Below are positions 1-10,588 of a DNA stretch of 64,000 nt, one piece after another; the first letter of the stretch is position 1; each line of letters opens with the position of its first letter. Position numbers and translations under genes: made by a program. The notes beneath the pieces were generated by a model, which saw only the letters and a list, made by a program, of their open reading frames with translations, did no database searches and was not told where the DNA came from. The DNA comes from Aphanomyces cochlioides (Eukaryota > Oomycota > Saprolegniomycetes > Saprolegniales > Verrucalvaceae): NCBI GenBank assembly GCA_019828595.1, contig JAHQRK010000039.1, positions 105,001 through 169,000 on the forward strand, written 5' to 3'.

Positions 1-60
1 AGACACTTTAGTTCATCCCAAGCGTCGACGATCGAATCGCGTACGCTACCACGGTGGCAC

Positions 61-501
61 TTTGTCTCGAAGTGCAGCTATCGATTTGATATCAAATGCT
101 GTCCAGTATAGTATCACGAGACCCGGATCTGTCCGTTTGCATCGACAACCTCATGAAATTTACGACAACGTAAGCATGCACGATTTTTGCGACTATTGGA
201 TGAATTGGATGTAACTGGGATCCATGGCTTTGTTGATATTGGATCAGGTACGGGGAACTTGGTCATGCTCGTGGCCATTGCGTCCACAATATCCCATTGT
301 GTTGGCATCGAAATCGTACAAGAGCGGCACAATATTGCTGTCCGCGCGAAAGAATCTCTTTTGGCACAAGGTGTGGCAGAAATGGAGAAGATTTCCTTTG
401 TGGCGGGCGATCTATCCGACCAAGCGAACAAAAGTCTGTTTGCGAATGCAGGCTTGGTATTTGCGAACAACCTGCGATTCAAGCCAGAAACCGATGAGTA
501 G
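61..501 (+). pseudogene. DOT1-like histone methyltransferase fragment
   Basis: The frame from 187 encodes a SAM-binding methyltransferase segment: motif I DIGSGTGN, then GIEIVQERH, and the VFANNLRF stretch typical of the DOT1 (H3K79 methyltransferase) catalytic core. Upstream, a different frame reads PHEIYDN, also DOT1-like, so a one-base shift lies near 180-190. The frame stops at 499-501, right after the NNLRF motif and exactly where an oppositely oriented MULE fragment begins. The C-terminal part of the fold is missing, so no active enzyme can be made. Family assignment rests on motif order. A generic Rossmann methyltransferase is the alternative, but NNLRF after the GxGxG block favours DOT1. 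Confidence 0.65.
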
Positions 502-1185
502 GTACGCCGAAAACAAATGGTTTATCCTCGTCATTGAAGTCAGCTCGGGGCATTCGTTGTCGTAGTTCATATTCTGCGGCTTGCACTGTGCTCTGATGAC
601 GCATCTCCTTCACTCGCATATATTTGACAGCCTCTTGGACTTGTTTCAATGACGGCATTGGGCATTGCCCAAATTCATGTCGCGCATGGGCTGCCTCAAG
701 CTTGATATATAAATCCTTTGGTTTGCGAAAAGGATTTTCTACGAGCCATTCTTTAAGGATGTTTTTCATATGTTCTGTAACCTAGTGCAACGTGAAATCA
801 AAACCATGGTGCCATAGGAACATACACATGGTCGAACAGGAGAACGCTCTCCAGAATCATGGAAGAGGATGTGTCTGTGGCCCCCTCGAGCACCCACAAA
901 GGATAGTCCGGATGCCGGACAAGTGGTAATGCGATAGGTCATGGTACACCTGTCAACGCGGTCTTCGTTATATCCATTGAAGTCGGGATGACAGCGACTT
1001 GAGACACATCGTGTGTACTGCACTTGCATCATGTGGGCCTCAAAGCAAGCGAGGTTAAAAACATCTGGGTGTTGTGCAGTGCAAGGTCGCCCGTTGCTGG
1101 TTGGAATGCGGAAAGACGGTAGGTTTGACAGGAACGCTTCAAGCTCGTTCGTCGGTAGATGCACGACGTCGTGAAAAGCCATCAT
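479..1185 (-). pseudogene. Mutator-like (MULE) transposase N-terminal fragment
   Basis: Two overlapping minus frames, 766-1185 then 479-769, read as one protein after a frame change near 770. The first holds a Cys/His segment (DRCTMTYRITTC, then GGHRHILF) like the zinc-binding N-terminus of oomycete MULE/FAR1-type transposases. The second has the helical segment ILKEWLVENPFRKPKDLYIK followed by PSLKQVQEAVKYMR, which in that family precedes the DDE domain. No DDE catalytic domain follows, because the fragment ends against the DOT1-like fragment. A dead remnant. Superfamily assignment is by recalled motif pattern and should be taken as probable. Confidence 0.5.
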
Positions 1186-1225
1186 GTAGCGAGATATCAG
1201 TTCGTAGCTGTAGGATCACTTGTTT

Positions 1226-1555
1226 TTAGTGTGTACCCGAGTGAAACTGCTCCAAGTACGATTTACAATGTGACCTAAGCCAGCATCTACAGCTCAAGCA
1301 CCGTATAAGACCGCTGTACAGTACAGTCAACAAAAGAAGGGCGCGTGCAATTTGCTGCATTACGTAGTTATTACAGACCACTTGTGATCAGCTAGAGTCA
1401 CGCTGGAATTTTCGGATCAATTGGCTCATGTAGCTTACATTTTTTATATCCATGAGAAGGTCGCGAGCAGTAGAAATGTACAGCAAATGCTTTTGCATTG
1501 CGTCTTGAATACACGCCACTCGCCTGTAAAAGTCAGAGTCGCTCATGGTTGCCAT
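1226..1555 (-). CDS. Possible small two-exon gene, 81 aa, unknown
   Basis: An ATG at 1555 opens a frame that can be spliced at GTAAGC (first intron base 1438) to an acceptor ending at 1355. Exons of 117 and 129 nt join in frame to an 81-aa product ending at TAA 1226-1228. The N-terminal half is polar and helical (SDSDFYRRVACIQDAMQ). The second half begins with a hydrophobic run (ALLLLTVLYSGLI), possibly a membrane segment, then Cys and basic residues. Without splicing the frame ends at 1388. The intron would be 84 bp, longer than most others here. I do not recognise a family, and chance is possible. Confidence 0.25.
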
Positions 1556-2586
1556 TGCCCTAGACAGCTGCTTGGGGTGTTGTAGTCATTGAGCCTGCAA
1601 AGCAAACTTTGTTTAGTTACAGAAGTCTGCACAGTGAGCTCTATATTTATCGTGAAACTGACGTGTCTCACTTTCTGTGCGTAATGTATCGACACTGTGG
1701 TTCGTACGTCAACTCTGGGCGAATAACCGCTAAAAATCTATATCTTTCGAAAAATAGTAATCTATATAGCACAGCATAAATTTTCGCAAGTTTGTGAAGT
1801 TTTATTTATCCACTACTTCTTGTCATACTTTGGTAATCTATATATTTTCTGTATGGTACCAAACTACGTACCGTCTATCACGTAGGAAAATATATATCAG
1901 GTAAGTTTCATGCATATACTATCAAATAGCACTGCTAAGTTCCGCTGTGGAGCTGCCATCTAAGCGTTGCATAGGCGTCTGCTTGCAACCAGCGTTGTAA
2001 TCCTGCAAAATTGCGAAAATTGTGAGATAGGCGGTGAAAAACTTTCGTAGGAGATCATGGCACAGAGTACAAGATGATATTATCCATCCGCTGAGCCCAG
2101 CAGGCTCTGTGTAGGGAGTGATTAGTGCTCTCACAAACTTCGGTAACCAACATGTGAAATGCATTGTAAGGCCTCACACACAGCCGACATACTCAACCGG
2201 TTGACCTTTCCGCAGCACGTCCAAGTTGTCGTTCATCATTGCCGCAGAGTTACGGCCGCCGTGCGCGTTGCCGAGATGAGGAACTACTGGCTCACCCATC
2301 TTCATGCCGCGCTCGTCACGCGGAACGGAAAATTTTCCTTGTGTTTCCTCGCAAGCAGGTGAAACATCGCGGTGGAATGTGGCTTACTGGGTGCATTCAA
2401 GCAACACCTGAACATGGATATGTGTTGCATTTTCGACTGGAGCAAGGTCGGTGATGACATTGGACAAATTGCCTGACGCATAATCCTGATTTGGACGATG
2501 CATGGCAGCTGCAAGAGCTCAAATGCTGACAGAGGGACAAGAATGTGCACGGCAATCGATGCAGTCATGAGCTCTCCTCAACCTCC
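1556..2586. other. No gene recognised
   Basis: AT-rich stretch (1.6-1.9 kb) followed by several short overlapping open frames on both strands (2.2-2.6 kb), none with a recognisable motif. It lies just downstream of the LRR pseudogene and may hold more of its decayed 3' part. Confidence 0.4.
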
Positions 2587-3728
2587 TCACCACCGAAACA
2601 TCTTGATGAGATCGTCATGGTCCATGTATTGGATGGACTTGTCGCTTACATCGAGGAATACTTTTAGTTGTGGTCGCTCAGTCAGCACCTTCACAAGATC
2701 CATCGCTCCTTGCAAAGTGATTCGATTGAGACTCAAGTGGAGACTCTTCAAGGTCGTAGAATTGTCAATCACTTTTCACAGCTCTTCAGCACTGCGATCT
2801 GTGAGATGATTCCCGCTCGGGTCCAACTTGACAATCTTGGACAAAGGGAGCAGACCTGCAATCAAAGCACAAGCGTCATCGTCCAAATTCATGCTCCACA
2901 AACACAGCGTTTGGATGTTCGTGTTGGGCAGAACGAGCAATAATGATTGCAATCCTATGTGTCCAATCCTGTTGAGCTCAAGATGGAGGCTGGTAACGTT
3001 GGAGCGGCGCCGTTCAGTCGCGAGTGATGCCATGGCAATTGATTGCATGTGAATCGGAGCAACAATCGACTGCGATTAGTGCAGCTGATAGTCACATGCT
3101 CCAAAGAGGAGCTGGCTCACATGGCATCGAGCAATTCTATCGCACTCGTCTGGTCACCATCGTTCACAAGCCATTTATCCAGCTTCAAAGACGTCACGGG
3201 ACATCGAATGAGCCATTCCGCGAGGATTTCTAGATGTCGGCGTTGAAGTGCTGCTTGCGGTGGTCTTGATCGCATGCGCCCGCCAATGAAGACACGTCTC
3301 TGATTTCGATTCGATACATAGAGCGCCGACAAACTGAGCCGCGTCAACTTGGAACTCGCTTGGACGATGGCAAAGAGTCGATCCATGCTACCAAAATCCA
3401 AGAAGGACTCTGAAAGGGTCAAGAGTCCTTTACAAGGTCGGGCATGTTTCCAAGTTGCTCTACAAAGAGCTCACCAGTGATGTTGTCTGGTGATCTAAAC
3501 GTGATGTGTTGTACGGGGACATGGACAATGGCGTTGTGAGCACCGATGGCTTTCATTGCTTGATAGAGAACTGGGAATTTTGATAACAATATGATGATGA
3601 AGGCACTGCCTGAGGAGCCGGAGGTCAATCACATCCAAGACAGAGATGGTCGTGAAGAAGGGAGCGACGCATCGAAGGCTTAGTACCACCCACAGTGTCA
3701 ACTGGCGTAGCTGGAGCCTCGGCAACAA
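2587..3728 (-). pseudogene. Leucine-rich-repeat protein, decayed
   Basis: Read from 3728 downward, consecutive minus frames (3495-3728, 3419-3628, 3117-3422, 2776-3048, 2587-2772) carry repeats of ribonuclease-inhibitor type: SLHLELNRIGHIGLQSL, QTLCLWSMNLDDDACALI, KLDPSGNHLTDRSAEEL and SLHLSLNRITLQGAMDL, at about 28-residue spacing. The frames are separated by stops and shifts (for example a TGA after LLDAM at 3117), so no single protein is encoded. No NB-ARC, kinase or signal peptide is seen. Such LRR proteins usually mediate protein-protein contacts; the role here is unknown. Unrecognised introns could explain one or two breaks but not all. Confidence 0.6.
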
Positions 3729-5600
3729 GTCCTAGCGTAGGTCATGCCACGACGGAGTCGAAGTTCATGTGATTGCCAGACGTTCGAGTAGTCCCGCTTG
3801 ACTTCACCATAGCCGGTTTCCACCCTAACAATCAGTATGAATCGACGCAAGTGATTTTTCAAGCGTTGTTCATGGCGCTCTGGTCAAGCGCGTGCATAGC
3901 GAACATCCCGGGCAAAAATATTGATTTGTCTGCCTAAGCACAAGCATAGCGAACATCACGAGATGATCATCACCACGCTTAGACGGATCTTTGGTGCTGC
4001 CATTTACGTCAATAGCGTTGGTGGGTGAGAATGGGCGAAGCTGATATTAGAGAGATTTCGAAGAGCAGGTTTACCCATACCTGTACCTGTATCCTCGCAC
4101 AACTAAAACATATATCGAAAACTCATACAAATTAATATAGCCTGCAGCAGAAATGAGGGAGTGTAGATGCTTCACAATGGCAACGCCCGCAACCAAACAC
4201 TGAGTACAATTGTTGGATTGACTTAAATTGAGAAGCAATGCCTCAGATAATCATGTCATTTAATGAAATAGACATCATGCACACAAGTATTCCTCCAACG
4301 AGGGTGGATCGCAGTTGAAATAGCTTAATATTTCCATCGGGATATCCAAACACATGCGTTGTTGGTGCGCCTTTTTTGTAAATACCTGTTGTAAAAAGCA
4401 AGAGTCCAGTTCAGTGAACTTGCTTTGCGAAGTAAATCGTCTGTTTCCTGTTGTTGTATATCAAGTCCACCACGAAGACATAGATTCGACCCATACACGG
4501 CTACGGGAAATGCGTGGGAAATGACATTTATAAACCTCTACTGTCGTCAGTTCAGGAAACCTTTGATGTTTTATCGTTTGTGTTTATTAATATAGATTAT
4601 TTGATTATATTTGAAAGTTCTACAAAAGAAAATGTTTTTGGTTGAGATTCCAAAACAAAAATACCTTATAAACGTATATTTTTATTCGTAAGACATGACA
4701 ATTGTTACTGCATCGTTACTACCAAAAACTATATTTGTCAATTTCAATGAACATTGTTCAAATTTGATTTTGGATCTCTCCTCAGGAATGCCTCAGTGTT
4801 TTTGTTGCATTAAGTATAGACCACATAACCATACAATAACCAAGACAAAATGATGTTATTATCATCTTAAATAAAGTCAGTGACGTGTTTCGCGGATGAC
4901 CTCTGGAGGACAATAGGATGTGAATGCGAAGTGGCAAAAGATGAAGAAAATCTTTATGTTGTGGCGCTCTGCAGTGCACTGATCTCTTTTACAACTAGAC
5001 GTGTGTCCACCCGGGCGGTCAACCAAGAAAGACGTCGATTGCCCGGGTGGACGCACATGAAACATGTACGTTGGAACTATGCCATTTCCGGTACGGGGAC
5101 TTCCGATCTTTTCTGTGTTGAATGAATAATGACAGGAACCAAGAATTTCTCGTGGGGATACAGAAACCTTATTTTTACTCAATCTTTTGTTCGGACTCCC
5201 TCGCTTATATGACATTTTATAGCCAAGAAATATCATTTTATCTAGTTCATCATTCCTATGTCATTAAATCCAGGTAAGTTCTGGGGGCCATTCGCTTTGA
5301 AGCCCACATTGACAGCGGAATGAGCAAATGTGCTGTGACCATTCATCTGGCAACAAGTGTTGCGATAAGAGTGGTATATTTTTACTCAATCAACCATTTC
5401 CCATGACATCTGAACGTTCACATGTGTTGGACAGTTCCATGGTGAAAATGCCCAACTGATAGAGATTCCCCACACATGTATATCCATCGAGTCGTGAAAA
5501 TCGCACTGCCTCGACAGATGTGCGTGTAACAAGTTACGTTTCCTTCATTTCTGCCTGTATTTCCCGAAATTTAGGCTGCAACTCCTGAATCTTTGTGCGC
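3729..5600. other. Intergenic, no gene recognised
   Basis: Low-complexity AT-rich DNA with short open frames lacking motifs (for example minus 4782-4979 and 4877-5236). The only structured item is the GC-rich hairpin at 5001-5056. Confidence 0.4.
5001..5056. repeat. GC-rich hairpin in AT-rich DNA
   Basis: Arms 5001-5016 and 5041-5056 are inverted repeats around CCACCCGGGC with one mismatch in 16 and a 24-nt loop. It lies in no recognised gene, and its function is unknown. Confidence 0.5.
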
Positions 5601-5611
5601 AAAAAAATTTA

Positions 5612-5820
5612 CTCGAAATACAAGCTTAAAAAATACGAAATTAAATGCAAGAGGTATGAAATATAATGCATGTCATGCGAAATATAAATCGATTTTTGTC
5701 GCGGGCCACGAAATTAAATGCAAGTCATACGAAATATATTGCACGTGATACGAAATATATTGCAAATGATACGAAATATATGGCAAGTTAAACGAACTAA
5801 ACCGGCAAATGGTGTAGTAC
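5612..5820 (+). repeat. CGAAATATA / TGCAAGT repeat array, single copy
   Basis: Series of roughly 21-bp units of the form TGCAAGTnATACGAAATATA, interrupted by a fixed block containing ATCGATTTTTGTCGCGGGCC and ended by AACTAAACCGGCAAATGG. The same block, in the same order, occurs in the two arms of the large inverted repeat at 59582-60473, so this is a dispersed repeat family. The homology stops just after GTAGTAC at 5820. Confidence 0.7.
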
Positions 5821-5995
5821 ATTTTTCACCCCGGTCTATCTAACAATATTTTTAAGGGCCCGTCTGGATGCCACCTATTATTGACAATATTTTGATCAAT
5901 TATTGCATAATTTTGATTATCGCATAATGCACTGTCTGGATGCCAAATATTGCATAAATTTTATTGCAATAATTTATTTCAAAACAGGCCAAATA

Positions 5996-7837
5996 CTACT
6001 CCGGTCCATTTTACTTGCTACGGTTCTGTTTTGATTGGCGGCATTTTTCTAATACATCCCCTTTCAGGTTTATGATTGGCTCATTAGAAAGAACAAGATT
6101 CCAGCTTTGATTGGCTGTATAGAGAGCGCGCCAATTTCTCCTGAATCAGGAGTTATGAGCCGCGAAAGCAAGGACAACGTGCAGCTGAGATTTAATTCCG
6201 TTCGCTGTGAGCTCATTAATTCATTTCAATCCTTCTCAACGAGTCTACAGCATCGCCAGCACCATCTAAATGTCTCGGACTTCTTCCTGCGAGAACAATC
6301 AACCCCAGGGGACGACAAAGGCTCAACGAGAGCTCTCAATCGACGAGCGCCGCATGGCATACGAAACGCTGCTCAGAACTATGGTGAACGGCCAGCTCCC
6401 ATATGGTGCTGTGTCTAAGGTGGCTGAGCAGTTCCGTTGCCATCGCACGACTATATCACGTCTCTGGGCACGCGCCCATCGATCCTCCCTGCGCGGTGAT
6501 CTGGTCGCCGACATTGCATCAAGAAAGCAAGGTATTTACTCTGAAACTTTATATTTTCGTCGATTACATTGAATTGTGGGAGTATATATTTTAAGAGGTT
6601 ACTTTGTTTAGGAAATTGTGGAAAGCCAAGAATGCGGTCGTCAGACGCAATTGAAGAGGCCGTCAAAGCTGTGGCGCAGGAAGACCGCCAAAATCTGCGC
6701 ACGCTTGCTGCCAAGTGCAACGTCCCCAAGACGACAATCTTACGTCATATGGCTGAAGAAAGGAGACTTAAGGCTCGCTCAAATCGCATCAAGCCGCTCC
6801 TCTCTGACGAAAACAAGAAAAAACGACTGCGATTTGCACTGGGATTCCTTCAGCCTGGGTTGCATGGAGCCCACTTCTTTGAGAACATGTACAACCGAGT
6901 ACATGTTGATGAGAAGTGGTTCTATGTAGCTCAGGTTAAAAGAATATCCTATGTCTATGAGGACGAAGAGCTGGCCTTGCGATCTGCTAAGTCGACCAGC
7001 TTTATCACCAAGGTCATGTTCCTCGCGGCCGTTGCCCTCCCGCGATACGATGCACATGCCAGAAAGCAGTTTGATGGCAAACTGGGAATCTGGCCGTTCG
7101 TGTCGTACGTTGCCGCTGCTCGGAGAAGCAAGAACAGACCAAAAGGCACAATTGAAACCGTGGCGAAGAGTGTGGACAGCGAGGCGTACAGAGAGTGCAT
7201 CATGCGGAACGTTGTCCCCGCAATACTGTCAAAGTTTCCCCATGCCTACCTGCAGCGTGGTGTGGTCATACAACAAGACAACGCTGGGCCACACGGTTGC
7301 ATTTCTTCAGGGTTCCTTAGTTCTGAGGGCTTCAGTAACATTAGTGTTGCTAATCAGCCTGCGCACAGTCCAGATTTCAACATTTTAGATCGAGGAATAT
7401 TTAATGCTATTCAAAGCCGCCAGCAACAAAAGAAATCTCGCACTATAGACGAGCTTATTGTTGCTGTGCAGGAGTCGTTCTCCGAGTTGCCTGTAGCTAC
7501 ACTAGCGAAGACTTTTCTCACCTTACAAAAGGTGATGGAAAGCTCTATGGAGATTCATGGATGCAACAATTACAAAATGCCTCACATGAAAAAGGACTCT
7601 ACTGTGAAAGATCTATCGTCCTTCAATGTCCAATGCTCTCCGTCGGTGTATGCTAGTGCCATCCACCACCTTAATTCCCAAGAATAAGTAGTGGTAATAA
7701 AAAAGAAATACATGATTATATTTTTCTGCACCATTATGAGTTTACAAGATTCAATACAAAATTTAAGATAAACATAAATGAAAGAGTATACTTTAATCAA
7801 GAGTAAACACCGTAGCAAGTAAAATGGACCGGAGTAG
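5996..7837 (+). mobile_element. Complete mariner element, plant-type
   Basis: Perfect 29-bp terminal inverted repeats starting CTACTCCGGTCCATTTTA at 5996 and ending at 7837, flanked by TA at 5994-5995 and 7838-7839. It holds one two-exon transposase gene with an uninterrupted frame. Ends and frame are intact, so this copy may be young or active. Confidence 0.85.
6270..7687 (+). CDS. Mariner transposase, DDD type, intact
   Basis: Exon 1 is 6270-6531, intron 6532-6611 (GT..AG, 80 bp), exon 2 is 6612-7687; the join keeps frame and gives 445 aa. The N-terminal half has helix-turn-helix DNA binding (HRTTISRLWARA; VPKTTILRHM). The catalytic domain shows HVDEKWFY (first Asp), QQDNAGPHG (second) and SPDFNILDRGIF (third Asp), the plant-mariner pattern. 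I count 36 residues between the last two aspartates, where plant-type mariners usually have 39. It would cut and paste its own element at TA sites in the nucleus. The start was chosen because it precedes the helix-turn-helix and lies 274 bp inside the left terminal repeat. Confidence 0.85.
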
Positions 7838-8341
7838 TATGCAATAAATAATATTCTACTCAAAGTAGAACATTTTCCCCAATATCGCATAATCCACACA
7901 AATTCCCAATGATTATTTTATTTTCGTGGGAATCCAGACAGTCCGAAATTTTAATTATCGTGATATTATAATACGTGGTTTGTATTATTTAAAAAATACA
8001 AAATATCACATAACGAATTTTCACAATATTTTTTATTTGGCATCCAGACGGGCCCTAAAATATTATACTCCACACTGAGGATAGGGGTATTGAATTTCAG
8101 GCATTCTTGGTTTTGGTGCTTTTTGATTTTCATTGCTGGTTGCAAATTTGTTTGATCATCAATACTTTATTCAAGTTAAAAAGAGGCAAGTAATTGATTT
8201 TTGGCGATTTCTCAACACTGACGTTGAAAACTTGAAAAACTTATGAAAAGGAACCGAAAACGACTCAAAATATCGACGATCCGATAGAGGAATTAACCTT
8301 ATGCTTTCAGATTTTCGATTTATGCAGTTTAAAGGAAAATA

Positions 8342-10083
8342 CAGAGGACCCGTAAAAATACACGTATAGTGGTTGGTACTAATGCTCTGTTGTCAGCTAA
8401 AGAAACCTTAAACAATTAATAATATAATTTTTCACAATAATATGTTTTGGAGGGGAAAATGCGAGGGAATTGGATGGTAGAGAGGTTAGATCATTTTCGA
8501 AATGGAAGAAGTCAAGATCGTCAAGACGCGCCGGCGCTACAGCCTCGAGACAAGAAGAAACATTTTGCGCGCGCTGTCTGAGAACACTCAGCAGCACGTC
8601 GCCAATATTAGCGGGATTCCTCTCCGCACGATACAGAATTTCGTGCGAGAGAGGGAAAAAATCGAAAGGTCGCTTCTAGCGAAAAGAAGGCTGAATATTG
8701 GACAGCCAGGTCGTCCAGAAATCCTTCCTGGTGGCAATGTAAGTCGTCTTATTTATTTCATATCTCACTCTTTATTAGGACTTATTGGACTACAAGTTAG
8801 CGATGCGGGAGAAACATTTTCCCTTGACAACCTACCATGTAGTACAACAAGTTAAAGCTCACAATCAGGAACGGGTAACCCAATATTCGGCCTCTAAAGA
8901 GGACCCATATAAATCGTTATTTAAACTTTGTAGAGAATTTGTATAGACATGGATTTTCTCGCCGTCGAGCCTCTACAGCAAAGGCAATGACTTCTTTGCA
9001 AATGCTAGAGGTTCGACAGAAATTTATCGAAGAATTTTGGAGCGAACACGACATTTCGATGACTGTGATGTCATCAATTGTGATGAAACCGGCATATACT
9101 TCGACACTCCACCGAAGTATATCCTTGCCCAAACGGGTGCTGATGCAAGCATTTCTCATGCTGACAAGTCCTGCCGCCTAACGGCCGTCTTAGCAGCGAA
9201 ACGTAACGGTAATATATTGTTATTAATTGTTATAATATTGTACAACTAGGTGATAAACTACCAATTCTATTTATCGTCAAAGGAAAGCCTGGAGGATTCA
9301 TCGATGAAAATGAGTTGCAAACCTTTCCTTTGGGGCATTATTACGCTGTTCAGAAGAATGCATGGATCGATGGAGATGGCTGGAATTTCTACCTAGACAC
9401 TATTTTAAGGTAATATACTGGTGTTTGACTCCATTAATTAGTGTTAGACCTGAGATTGAAAGACCTTCCTTGATAATTGTCGACAACTTTGAGGCTCACC
9501 TGACGCCGAAAAACATCGCTTTCGTGGAGGAAAACCTCAGTTCTACTGTATGCACCCTTCCCCCGAACATGACATCTGTGCTACAGCCTCTTGATGTTGG
9601 GGTTATGGGCACCTTTAAGGCCAAGCTGCGAAACTTGTGGCTTCAAGAAACGTATCATCCCTCAACTGCAGTGGAGAAAAGGATGGTATGCATCAAGCGT
9701 GCCATCAAAGCTTGGGATATGATGATGAAGGCCTTTGAAAAGGCTATTCCAAGACGCAAATAGGCTCGATATATAACACTAATACATGTCATTTCATTCA
9801 TGTACTAATACTAATTACGGAGTTTTTGGAGAGGAGAATCTTGAGTGCTGAACAGTCTTGCTTCTTGTATATTCAGATAGAGCGTAGTTGTATTGAATTT
9901 TGGATTATATTGGTTTCAAAGATGATAGCTCTACCTTGAATTCTTAGCAAGAACAGATCTATGTATAAACTCTAAAGGAACATAAGTTGGAAAAGGTACT
10001 ATGAAAATTAATATGCTGGGTGAGTGACTGTTTGCCCAATCAAACGTTAGGACCACTGTACGTGTATTTTTACGGGTCCTCTG
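8342..10083 (+). mobile_element. Pogo-like element, copy 1
   Basis: Perfect 25-bp terminal inverted repeats beginning CAGAGGACCCGTAAAAATAC, at 8342-8366 and 10059-10083, flanked by TA at 8340-8341 and 10084-10085. Length 1742 bp. It carries a decayed DDE_1 transposase gene and matches a second copy at 41991-43722. Confidence 0.85.
8502..9763 (+). pseudogene. Pogo/Tigger-type DDE_1 transposase, copy 1
   Basis: Begins EEVKIVKTRRRYSLETRR with a CENP-B/psq-like helix-turn-helix (ISGIPLRTIQNFVRERE). Introns at 8739-8778, about 9208-9249 and about 9411-9442 are supported by the parallel copy. Catalytic motifs are VINCDETGIYFDTPPKY, IIVDNFEAHLTPKN and LPPNMTSVLQPLDVGVMG (DDD, DDE_1 superfamily). 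Compared with copy 2 it has a 2-bp deletion near 8943 (giving an in-frame TAG), a 1-bp deletion near 9050 and a loss of several residues near the C-terminus. It cannot encode a working enzyme, but it retains a segment that copy 2 has lost near 8965-9010. Confidence 0.8.
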
Positions 10084-10588
10084 TACACTCTGTTGAATTC
10101 AACAAAGCAAAAAAGGGCAAGGAAATGATTTTTTACGTTAGCATTTCCGACACTTAGGGGCATGGCCGTGAGCTCCCGCGATGACGCCCATAACTTTGGC
10201 ACATTTTAAGTGTTTGCAGTAGTTAAGGGCTCTAAAATGGCGGTCGATTTTTGGGAAGCCAGGGCAAAAAATGCATCAAAATGAATTTTAGGGGGGAAAT
10301 AGCCAAAATAGTGGGGAAATAGTTATTTCCTATTATTAATATCATAATTTACACCGCTTGACTTTCAACTGACATCGAGGAATTCTGACTTGTCAGTTGG
10401 TTTAAGAGTGGAATGAATTCAAGATTAGATATTCCTTTCACTGAGATTTTCAAGATAGGTAGGTATGTCGAGGTGAAATGTTGACTGCGAACAACGCAAA
10501 GAGAAACATATCACTCAGAAAAGGTGAGAGATGTCGAATGGTCGCTGCCTTTGGGTTGTCTCACTTCTTCATTTAAGACAAAGATTCT

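Larger units (their letters stand above)
5856..8055. mobile_element. Harbinger-type MITE (TAA TSD) split by a mariner
   Basis: Terminal inverted repeats GGGCCCGTCTGGATGCCA (5856-5873) and its complement (8038-8055), flanked by TAA at 5853-5855 and TAA at 8056-8058. A 3-bp TAA/TTA duplication is the Harbinger/PIF hallmark. Subterminal copies of TCTGGATGCCA recur near 5935 and, inverted, near 7927. Subtracting the inserted mariner leaves about 356 bp with no coding capacity, which is MITE size. Confidence 0.75.
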
